Shown here in pieces: positions 11,630 to 20,869 of a stretch of 64,000 nt of DNA. The position numbers and the translations under genes are program-made. A model generated the notes under the pieces. It was given only the letters and a program-made list of their open reading frames with translations, was not told where the DNA came from and did no database searches. Position 1 is the stretch's first letter, and every line of letters begins with the position of its first letter. The DNA is from Oenanthe sinensis (taxonomy: Eukaryota; Streptophyta; Magnoliopsida; Apiales; Apiaceae): NCBI GenBank assembly GCA_028671895.1, contig CM053806.1:17371001-17435000 (forward strand), written 5' to 3'.

Positions 11630-12330
11630 CAATTTCTCTCTATATAGAAACGTTTGTATATAATTTTGTGTTAGAGCCAAATTCATATCATAGTAACGTT
11701 TGAAAATAAATATTTTATACAGTTTTGAGTTGGGTACGCGCCAAATTTATATAATTGAATATTTTATACAATTTTGAATTGGGTACACGCCAAATTTATA
11801 CAATATTTCAATTATTTTTGACGTTAGGGTTTTAACTAAACTTTATTTGTTAACAACATGTATTCTTTTCATAGATTATTTTTAATTTAATTGATGTTTT
11901 TATGTTATAAAATTGATAAATAAAAATTTAAAACAACTTTATTAACACAAGTGAATTTTTAAATAAATTAATTTAGAGATATTATTATGAAATACATTAA
12001 TTTCTCTCTATACGTGCAAAATATTTGAATATTTTTATAATTTTGTGTTAGCGCCAAATTTATATAATAGTAATTTAAAGTTAAATATTTATACATTTTG
12101 TATTGGTTAGGCGCCAAATTTATATAATGCTTTTCAATTATATTTGGCGCTAAGGTATTAATTAATTTTTATTTGTAAATATTGATATGGGTTTTTATTG
12201 TTTATGTAAAATTTAATTGGTAGTTTATATATATGTTACAAAAATGACAAATAAAACTGTATAACATATTTTTTTAAAACAAATGGTTTTTTAAATAAAT
12301 TAGTTACGAGTATTATTATAAATGAATACA
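11630..12330. repeat. Diverged ~365-bp tandem duplication with GCGCCAAA boxes, upstream of the HD-Zip gene
   Basis: Copy 1 starts near the ATCAATTTCTCTCTATA block at about 11630 and copy 2 near the equivalent block at about 11995. They share ATAATTTTGTGTTAG, then (G/A)CGCCAAATTTATA, then CAATTAT, and later TTTTTAAATAAATTA. GCGCCAAA or a one-base variant occurs at about 11738, 11787, 12050 and 12112, and the reverse TTTGGCGC at about 12147. In copy 2, TTAGCGCCAAAT near 12047 and ATTTGGCGCTAA near 12145 form an inverted pair about 110 bp apart, like a small MITE. TTTGGCGC also fits the E2F consensus, which may be coincidence. Confidence 0.65.
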
Positions 12331-12341
12331 CTATTATAGAA

Positions 12342-12349
12342 TAAATGTA
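12342..12349 (+). promoter_or_regulatory. Possible L1 box upstream of the HD-Zip IV gene
   Basis: TAAATGTA fits the L1-box consensus TAAATGYA that HD-Zip IV proteins bind and that often lies in promoters of epidermal genes, including their own. It is about 370 bp before the ATG. In such AT-rich DNA a chance match is quite possible. Confidence 0.3.
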
Positions 12350-12720
12350 AATTTTTAATTATTTCAGAATTATATTATGATTAATTACAACCATAGTTTT
12401 ATTTTTAAAATTATAGATTTATGGTATAAATATTTTAAAAATCATATATAATCAAATATAAATAAATCTTAGATATCATTAAAATAATTATGATTAAAAT
12501 ATTTTTAAAAAATTATCTTTAACAAACCCTAGTTCATTTTGTAATATATGTAAGTATATATATCATGAACTATTCTTTTTGCTAGTTTTCTCCCTCTCGG
12601 TGCATCGGTGTGTAATAGTGTCCTGTATATGTTAAAATAGATACTGTGCACATAGCATCTTTATACACACAACTGGTACCTAATGTATCAGCCTAATGTT
12701 GTGGCATCAGATATATTGAA

Positions 12721-15700
12721 ATGGAGCAGAACAACTCGGAAACAAGAAGGCAAGTTGCAGGCCCAAGTGAAGTTGCCGGTGGTGCTGCCCCTGGTGGTGT
12801 TGCTGGTGCTGCTGCCAGTGGTGGTGTTGTTGGTGCTGGTGCTGCCGGTGCCAGTGGTGTTGTTACTGGCGGTGCTGCTATTGGTGTTGTTGCTGCTGGT
12901 GGTGCTAGCGGTGTTGTTGCTGGCGGTGGTGTTATTGGTGTTGTTGCTGCTGGTCATGCTAGTGGTGTTGTTGCTGGCGGTGGTGGTGCTATTGGTGTTG
13001 TTGCTGTTGGTCATGCTAGTGGTGTTGTTGCTGGCGGTGGTGCTATTGGTGTTGGTGCCGCTAGTGATGTTGCTGGTGCTATTGGTGTTGTCACTGGTGG
13101 TGGTGCTCCTGGCAGAGCTCGTGGTGCGGGTGCCGTTGCTGGCCCCTCCTCTCAGTCTGCTAGAGGAAGGAATCGGCACTCTCAGCAGCAAATTGATGCC
13201 ATGGAAGCGTAAGTCTCCGTTTATCGATTCTTTTAGGAAACGGAAAGTTGTGTATAGTATTAATTACATGTATTTTGGCTTCACTTATTTTCATATTCCT
13301 CAAATATTGTTTTCTTTCTTCAATCTAGCTACTTTAAGGACTGTCCAAACCCTGACCGGATGCAGAGAAATGAGCTTGCCAGGACATTAGTGTTAGACCC
13401 TGCTCAAGTGAAGTTCTGGTTTCAGAACAAGCGCACCCAAACGAAGGTATTAAACTGTTTTATATATTAGTTTTATTGTTAATTTTATGCATATGATGCT
13501 GCTTCTTGTCAATTTTTATTATACTTGCATGCCCTCCGGTCTACCCTCAACCTCTCTTATATATAACGCGTGTTTAATTAAGTCTCACTAAATTCACCTC
13601 TCAAATTTTTCTTTCTAGATGCAAACTGAAAGAGAGGAAAACGAGGCTCTCGAATCTTATAACAATGTGCTCCGAGCTGAAAATCAACAGTACATGGAAG
13701 CTCTGAGGAGTAACATGTGCCTAGAATGTAGTGCACGGGCTAATGAAGTATCATTAGAAAGAAACAAGTTCAGATTGGAAAATATCCGTTTCAGAGAAGA
13801 GGTAGGATTAACTCAATTCATTTGAACTTCAACAATTAAGAATTCTAATTTTAAGCTTATTTTGTATTTTTGTTGTCAAAATATATCAACTCAATTTAAA
13901 ACATTGATGTGCTGGCTCTATTTTCTTATTTTCTCTGTTCTGAAATAATTTTTTGATTATCTTTTGTAGTTAGAGAGGCTTGAATCACATGCAAGGTTTA
14001 TGGCGAATCCGCAAAACCTCCCAATATTATCTGAGAACCCACAAAGCCTCGCAATGGTACCTCAGCTGCAAAATCCTTGTCCAGTTGATCTAAGTCTAGG
14101 GCATGCAAGTACTAGTATTTCTGGTTTGGGAGAAGGGCGCAGCTTTAGGGAATCCATAACCGAGCTTGTAGTTAAAGCTGCAGGGGAGCTGAACAAAATG
14201 GCAATGGCTCCGGAAACGTTGTGGATTCCTTGTAGTAGTGATGGTGTTACTAGCGTGCTAAATGAAGTGGAATACCTTGCAAAATTTCAGAACAACTTTG
14301 GCCCCATAAGATCAGGCTATACAAGTGAAGCCTCGCGCCATACAGCTAGGGTCTTGTTGAACCCCAAACATTTGTTGAATATCTTAATGGACGTGGTAAG
14401 AATTATATTTCTTGTTATCTGATTATCAATTTTTATTGTACGTATATGATCTTGAAATAATAATTATCTTTGTTCTTTTGTTTTATCAACTAGAATGAAT
14501 GGTCATACATGTTTTCTCACATTGTTTCGGGAGCTATGACTTTGGATGTACTAAGTGTGGGAGAAAACTATAGCGGTGCTCTACAAGTGGTAAATATTAC
14601 TTATATTTTTCTTGATTATTTCTGTGTGCAACTAAATGTTAATTAATAATAATGAATTATGCACGCATTTATATTTCAGATGACCGCTGAGTACCAGATT
14701 CCCACACCTCTGGTTTCAAATCGCGAGGCATATTTTGCAAGATATTGTACACAACGTGATGAGAGGGAATGGGTTGTCGTTGATGTTTCACTGGATAATA
14801 TATTCCCTTGTCCAAAAATTACGACGTGCCAGAAAAGGCCATCGGGTTGCCTCATTCAAGAAATGGATGATGGAACATCACAGGTGAATAATTGCAATGT
14901 CTCAAACTAGCTACATACTGCTTATTCATTTGAATTTAATTACTAATCAGAACTAATACACTATTATATATTGATATGAATTTCTAGATTACATGGGTAG
15001 AACATGTACATGTGGACAACTATGGTGTTAGCACCATGTACGAACGTCTACTACTTTCGGGTCTGGGATTTGGAGCCAGGCGATGGGTTTCAACTCTAGA
15101 AAGGCAGTGTCAACGTATGGCAACTGCATATATTGTAGCCAATGTTCCACCAACACATGACTCTAACGATTTATGTAAGTAAATATAATTTTGAATTATG
15201 TAATTAAGAAATTTCAATGCCAGAATTATCCGGCTAGATGTTTGTATTGTCTCATAATGTCCTTAATTAAATTTCGGTATTTTCACAGTAATTTCCGGTC
15301 GAGAAGGGAAGAGAGGATTATTGAAACTCGCTGAGAGAATGGTGAACAGTTTCAATTTAGGGATTGCCTGTTCAAAGTGTACTAAATGGACTAAATTCCA
15401 CGAAAATATCGGGGACGATATTAGGTTGATGATTGCAAGAGTCGTGAATGATCCTGGCCTACCAAGTGGAACTCTAATAAGTGTTGCCACGTCGTTTGCG
15501 CTGTCAGTTGCACCAAGCATGGTGTTTGATTTCTTGTGTGATCAGAGATCTAGGAAGGAGGTATGCACCTTATATTTTTAACAACTTTTTAAAATCTTGA
15601 TTGAGTGGCTATTAACTTCTAAAATCCTGGCCGGCATTACATGCACGTACCCCCTGAGTCTAAAATCATGCACGAGTCTTGTTGCATATGCCGATTATTA

Positions 15701-16303
15701 CTATTAGTTGTTGGACACACGGTCTCTGAATACACTTATTCGATGATCAACAGTGGGACATTTTTGCCAATGGGAATGACTATGAACCAGTATTCCACAT
15801 TTCCTATGGCGAAGAAGCTAGCAATTGTGTTTCAATATATAAATCCCCGGTAAGTAGATATATATATATATAAGTATCTTTCTTATAGTCCATCATTAGC
15901 ACCAAAAAAGAAAAGAGTAATAAAATATGATGATAAATCAAAGAAATTGCAGTGGGAGAGTGATGGGCACATGCCAGTACTACAGGAAAGTTGGAGTGAT
16001 CCAGTAGCATCACACATTGTATTCGCCTACATCGAATCTGGGAGTATGGATGTGATACTAGGTGGCGGCGATCCAAATATTCTGCCTATTCTTCCATCAG
16101 GATTCACAATACATCCGGATGGACATTCATTTCATGTAGATGGCTCCTGCGGAACACTCTTGACTGTATCGTTTCAGTTCTTAATGGATGTATCTCCGAT
16201 GGCGCACATAGATATGGCAGCTGCCACCAATGTAACGGAGCTCCTCCAACGCAGCTGCCAAAACATAAAGCATGCAATGGGTGCAGTTGGCCCAAATACC
16301 TGA
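12721..16303 (+). CDS. Class IV HD-Zip transcription factor (HD-START), 10 exons, apparently intact
   Basis: Exons: 12721-13208, 13329-13446, 13619-13801, 13970-14395, 14494-14589, 14680-14883, 14988-15174, 15289-15560, 15754-15849, 15953-16303. All introns are GT..AG. They total 2421 nt, giving 806 residues with no internal stop. Residues 1-145 are Ala/Gly/Val-rich with an 18-residue repeat. The homeodomain is about 146-203, with recognition helix VKFWFQNKRTQTK keeping W48, F49, N51 and R53. The zipper-loop-zipper follows (about 203-275) with CLEC as the CXXC loop. START is about 305-535, containing the RHTARVLLNPKHLLNILMDV and EWVVVDVSLDN blocks. The HD-SAD/C-terminal region holds MPVLQES and LPSGFTIHPDG. 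The family is nuclear, binds L1-box DNA and controls epidermal cell fate. The HD and zipper most resemble the HDG11/HDG12 side of the family, a weak call. Several usually conserved positions differ, so it is a divergent paralogue. The ATG is the first in the open frame. Confidence 0.93.
12850..13068 (+). repeat. Coding minisatellite, four ~54-bp units in HD-Zip exon 1
   Basis: Residues 44-61, 62-79, 80-98 and 99-116 repeat the pattern ASGVVxGGxxIGVVAAGx. At DNA level it is GGTGTTGTTGCTG-rich and GC-rich against AT-rich surroundings. All unit lengths are multiples of three, so copy changes keep frame. The opposite strand (12688-13191) is also open, encoding Ser/Thr/Asn-rich sequence, which is a by-product of the repeat. 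Confidence 0.85.
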
Positions 16304-16862
16304 TCATGGATATTCATTTTCATTTGCAGGCTGCAGTTCTGAATATAGCATGCGTGATATGGAAGAATCAAGTTCCAAAATTTATATTTACGCGCACATG
16401 CACACATAACTTTGTATCAGAATTGAGCTAGACAGTATTATCAGTGTTACTTTTTTGCCGGTCTGGTTCCTGAACCTGCTTTTGGATTTGGATTTGGTTC
16501 CTAGACAGTATTGAGCTTTTGGTTTTTAACTCCCGCTCTTGCATGGATATATGAATAAAGATTGGGCAGATGAAATTGTTACCCCATACTGATTACTATG
16601 TGGCCTGACGAAGTTAATACAAGAATCCACAATATAAAAATCTTGTTTTGTAGATTTTATGACATTAATAATCTGCATAACCTTTGACTTTAGTATTGTG
16701 ATGTGATTGGAGGAATTGGGGTTTGAATAGAAAAATCGTAGGAGAGCCAGAGCACGTCTAAGTGGTGATAGATAACTGAGCTGAATGTGTTGAGAAAGGG
16801 GACACTTGCCTGATAACTATCTTATTGTATTGAAGATAGTTGTGATCGACACTATCCATTTT
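16304..16862 (+). other. 3' flank of the HD-Zip gene
   Basis: Non-coding. AATAAA at 16554-16559, about 250 bases after the stop, is a plausible near-upstream polyadenylation signal. Nothing else recognised. Confidence 0.5.
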
Positions 16863-16878
16863 CAACCAAAATGCATTG

Positions 16879-17520
16879 ACCCCAGGGAAGAAAGTTCCAA
16901 TGGATGGATGGTGTCGAAATCTTTTTCGAAGTGAAGTTTCAAGATTATATATACTACTTACTCTCTTTGTTTTTAGACCGTGTGTGATATCTCAAGTTTT
17001 GACAATCCAATCTGATATTCGTCGACCTTGTATAAAACCCATCTGCTCTTCTAATATCAATTTTGACATCAATGTTTTTTAGTCTGTTCACAAGTACTTT
17101 CAGAAGTATCTCCATGCCGCAGTTTATGAGACTAATTGGTATTTATTGTTAAGAAGTGTAGGGCGAATCCACTTTGGGCATTAGAGTCACGAAAGATGAA
17201 TTCATGCCCCGGGGAAGATCTCCATTTTTTTTAAATTGTTCCAGTATTCGCAACATATTCGTTTTAACGGCTATTCAACAAAATTTGAGGGATTTAGCAT
17301 TAATACCATCATGGCCCGGTGCCTTGTTTTTATCTGATTCATTCGGTGCTCTATCTAATTTAAAAGCAGTGAAACATTCTTTTAGAGTATAAGCTTCTGC
17401 ATCACTAACCTTTGTTGGTAGTTAAGCTACCAATATTGAACAAAATATTCGTCTCAATCACTTTTGTAGAGATTGTTAAAGCAATTGAAAAGTGTTTGTC
17501 TTATTTCTGACAATCAGATA
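16879..17520 (-). pseudogene. LINE (L1-type) reverse-transcriptase fragment
   Basis: On the minus strand, conceptual translation gives RT landmarks in order: KAPGHDG (17329-17309), LPRGMNSSFVTLMPK (about 17220), a decayed NKYQLVSLINCG block, and EQMGFIQGRRISDW (about 17045-17005). These match the start of plant L1-type RT. Stops and frameshifts interrupt it, and ORF1, endonuclease and poly(A) tail are absent. A second, rearranged copy lies at 20149-20800. Confidence 0.8.
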
Positions 17521-17542
17521 TTTTTTAAAATTTATTATTATT

Positions 17543-17543
<1 letters not shown>

Positions 17544-17607
<64 letters not shown>

Positions 17608-17611
17608 ATAC
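17544..17611. repeat. (TA)n microsatellite
   Basis: About 65 bp of nearly pure TA, at the right end of the segment duplicated at 20116-20809. Confidence 0.9.
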
Positions 17612-17649
17612 TTACAAACCATACATCCAATATTCGATATCTATATATA

Positions 17650-18300
17650 TTTATGACGAGCGCTTTAAGGCCTACGCATGAGTATAATTTTGGATGAATT
17701 TTGAGAAGATTAATTTCTGGACAGATTTTCCTTATTAATTTATTTATGAGTATACAAAGGGGATTTGATACTAATACTGAGAGGCAGTGTATCATTTGGT
17801 TGTGCATGGGTATTAATCTTGGATTTTTCAGGGCATATTTTCCGATCATCAGAAAAGACTCGTGAGGTAGCCGAAATTATTCTTATGGTAAGGATTTTAA
17901 TATTTTAATTTGGCACTTGTAAGTATTAGGCCATGTTAGCTTATATATATTAATTTCATAATTTTTAGAGATTGTTTTTATACTTCAGAAAGTTATTTGT
18001 TAACCGGATTTTTGGGTTTTGATGGCTGTGTTTCTCATTTCCTACAATTTTATGTGTATAAGTATAATTTATTTGATGGTTTAAATTTGTTAGTTTTATT
18101 TTAGTATAGTTGGATTGTATTGTTTGAGACTGTTTTTGAGGGGTTGTGACTCTGAAAAAAGTTAATTTTACTAGAACGTTATTTTGAAAATTTTTCTTTA
18201 ATTATTAAAAATTGTTTTAAATATGATTTTTAAATTCAAAAAATATTTAAAGTATGAATTAGAATTGTTAGTTTTTATTCCTTTTTGTTCAAAGATTAAT
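17650..18300. other. Intergenic DNA, no gene seen
   Basis: Two loosely similar blocks (about 17670-17720 and 17790-17840, both containing GCATG[AG]GTAT followed by TTGGAT) hint at a weak tandem duplication. No coding signal. Confidence 0.4.
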
Positions 18301-18305
18301 TGTTT

Positions 18306-18475
18306 ATCTCGAGGATTAATTGTTATTTTACATTCGAGTCTCGAGGATTAATTGTTATTTTATATTCAAGTCTTGAGGATTAATTGTTTATTTATATTCG
18401 TGTCTCAAGTATTAATTATTGTTTTATAATTGAGTCTCGAGTGTTAATTGGTTGTTTGAGGATTAATTAATAATT
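18306..18475. repeat. 32-bp minisatellite, about five copies
   Basis: Unit core TCTCGAGGATTAATTGTTAT plus an AT-rich tail ending ATTCGAG. Successive units differ by a few bases, for example TCTTGAGG and TCTCAAGT. The XhoI-like CTCGAG half-palindrome marks unit joins. Confidence 0.8.
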
Positions 18476-19495
18476 GGGTTTATATTTTATTTATTGGTTT
18501 GTTTGGTTTAACAATGAGGTGTTTTAACATTGGGAAACATCTACTTTAATAGGGGACATTTCCCGTTTTCTTTTAATAGAAATGTGTCTAGGATAAGTGT
18601 ATAAGTATAATTAGGTTATAAACGCTCGTTGAATATAGCGCGCGATGCAGTTCAAGGATTAGAGTAAAATCTTATATTTGACTATAGAAGTAGCTAGATG
18701 CGCGGACTCGATCTCGATAGTTCATACTTGTAGCAATCGCAGGAGTGTCAGATCAAAGAATTATTAGATGGTGATACCATGACACAGAAGAAGGAAATAG
18801 TTGTGTTACTTCGACCGTACTTAATTGCTAAGAACTAAAGGCAAGAATTTTCTTCTTGATAATCTTAAACACTTTTATTTTCTATTTCAATTATTCATAT
18901 CATAACAAATAGTTATTGTTTAGAGCTATTTGTGAATCTTAAATATTTTTATTGGGCAACAGAGTTACTTGATTTTGGTACTCTTGATATTGGAAGTTGA
19001 GTATAATAAACACATCATATCTAGTGTTATCGTAGTAATTATAACGAGGATATGGTCTGTATTTAAAATAAGCATACCTATGATTTTGGGTTGCTCTATT
19101 GGATTAAAATTTATTTAGTGTAAGTGGCCATAGAGTAGGTAACCAATCCATCTTCCTATAGGCTAACATTACTTGTCTATCCGGTACCTATTGAGAAATC
19201 CTTGTTATATCTATGAGTATAGAAATGTATCGATAAGCTATAAAGGGGTCCTATTGATTTTAAACCTGATCAGGGGGAAATAGTGTTTATATGTTGTATC
19301 CAATCCATATTGCCTGTGTGGTTATTATATATTGTGATTTTGCAGATGATTCATTTCTATTACATACTGCACTGTTTCAGTTTCGAGATAAAGTGTGATT
19401 TACTTACTGTTTGGTTTTTATTATAAACTGATTTGCATTTCCGCTCTTTACTCTCATTCATATATCCTGGTTTTATTTAAAATGATTTATATATA
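18476..19495. other. Intergenic DNA, no gene recognised
   Basis: Moderate AT content without long open frames. I recognise no domain, LTR edge or RNA gene. Confidence 0.4.
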
Positions 19496-20115
19496 CACTA
19501 CAAGGAAAATGATTAAAAGTGATTGGACAAAAATGACCAACGAAAATGCGGGAGAGTTAAAACTGACTGACACGTGATTGATTAGTTTTGTGGGGGATAA
19601 AACTGACTGACAAGTAATCGGTCGGTTTTGTGGTTTGTAAAGAAAAGAAACGAAACTGTGTGGATGACGTGGAAGACCAAACCTATTGGATTGAAAATTT
19701 TATTAAAATAATTTAAATTAAAGCTTGTGTACTGTCATAGATAAAATAGTGTCATTTTGCTTTAAAAGATATAAACGACTGACCTTCGGTTGGTTTTAAT
19801 AGTTACTTTTTGTAATACAAGCTTTATTTTTTTAGAAGTGTAAAGTTAGACAAGAAGAAGAAAAAGAAGAAGGAGAAGAAGAAGAAGAAGAAGGAGAAGA
19901 AGAAGAAGGAGAAGGAGAAGAAGAAGAATATATAATGTAAGATTTCATCACTTTGAATATATATATGTATGTAGGTCATAATTCTATATAAATGCATGTG
20001 TATTTATAATTATTTTTTGATCTTTTAATGCTATGTTACATGCTAAATTATTGTTTATAATATATATTTATGTAGATGGCAAACAATGATCGAAGTTGGA
20101 TATGTAAACGATTAC
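19496..20115 (+). mobile_element. CACTA (En/Spm) transposon, 5' end
   Basis: It begins CACTACAAGGAAAATG, the CACTA terminal inverted repeat, flanked on the left by ATA as possible TSD. Subterminal copies of AAACTGACTGAC and TCGGTCGGTTTTG (19555-19640, 19780) follow, as in CACTA subterminal regions that bind the element's accessory transposase. A GAA-rich purine tract lies at 19852-19929. At 20076 an ATG directly after a TTTATGTAG acceptor-like site opens MANNDRSWICKRL, the usual start of the transposase-associated domain of TNP2-type transposases. This frame is cut after about 13 codons by the segment at 20116. The same motif family returns at 55960-58080 with a TNP2 C-terminus at 52199-55775, so both may belong to one split element. 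Confidence 0.8.
19852..19929 (+). repeat. GAA/GGA purine tract
   Basis: About 78 bp of GAAGAAGGA-type repeats inside the CACTA 5' leader. Confidence 0.9.
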
Positions 20116-20148
20116 AAAGTTGGAGTGATCCAGTAGCATCACACATTG
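20116..20148 (+). pseudogene. 33-bp fragment of HD-Zip exon 10
   Basis: Identical over 33 bp to 15987-16019 (encoding the SWSDPVASHI stretch). It joins the LINE copy at the shared pentamer CATTG (16015-16019, 16874-16878, 20144-20148). Confidence 0.9.
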
Positions 20149-20805
20149 ACCCCAGGGAAGAAAGTTCCAATGGATGGATGGTGTCGAAATCTTTCTCGAA
20201 GTGAAGTTTCAAGATTATATATACTACTTACTCTTTTTGTTTTTAGACCGTGTGTGATATCTCAAGTTTTGACAATCCAATCTGATATTCGTCGACCTTG
20301 TATAAAACCCATCTGCTCTTCTAATATCAATTTTGGCATCACTATTTTTTAGTCTGTTCGCAAGTACTTTTAGAAGTATCTTCATGCCGCAGTTTATGAG
20401 ACTAATTGGTATTTATTGTTCAGAAGTGTAGGGCGAATTCACTATAAGCATTAGAACCACGAAAGATGAATTCATGCCCCGGGGAAGATCTCCATTTTTT
20501 TAAATTGTTCCAGTATTGGCAACATCTTCGTTTTAATGACTCTTCAACAAAATTTGAGGGATTTAGCATTAATACCGTCATGGCCCGGTGCCTTGTTTTT
20601 ATCTGATTCATTCAGTGCTCTATCTAATTTAAAAGCAGTGAAACATTCTTTTAGAGTATAAGCTTCTGCATCACTAACCTTTGTTGGTAGTTAAGCTACC
20701 AATATTGAACAAAATATTCTTCTCAATCACTTTTGTAGTTAACCTTTGTTGGTAGTTAACCTTTGTTGTCTTATTTCTGACAACCAGATATTTTTTAAAA
20801 TTTAT

Positions 20806-20809
<4 letters not shown>
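20149..20809 (-). pseudogene. Second copy of the LINE RT fragment, part of a local duplication
   Basis: Very similar to 16879-17540, with the same RT landmarks on the minus strand (KAPGHDG-equivalent at 20598-20578, MGFIQGRRISDW-equivalent at 20313-20276). The similarity runs through the non-LINE flank into the TA microsatellite. This is therefore a copy of the HD-Zip downstream region, not an independent LINE insertion. Confidence 0.85.
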
Positions 20810-20836
<27 letters not shown>

Positions 20837-20869
20837 GATAGCGGTTTATATATTTATGGAATAACCTTG

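Noticed and set aside
12683..13390. Leu/Val-rich frame and an opposing Ser/Thr/Asn-rich frame over HD-Zip exon 1
   Set aside because: Both are other-frame readings of the same coding minisatellite. The Ala/Gly/Val frame is the one that splices into the homeodomain.
16876..17082. Plus-strand frames repeated at 16876-17082 and 20146-20352, looking like a small conserved gene family
   Set aside because: They are the antisense of the duplicated LINE RT fragment; similarity reflects recent local duplication.
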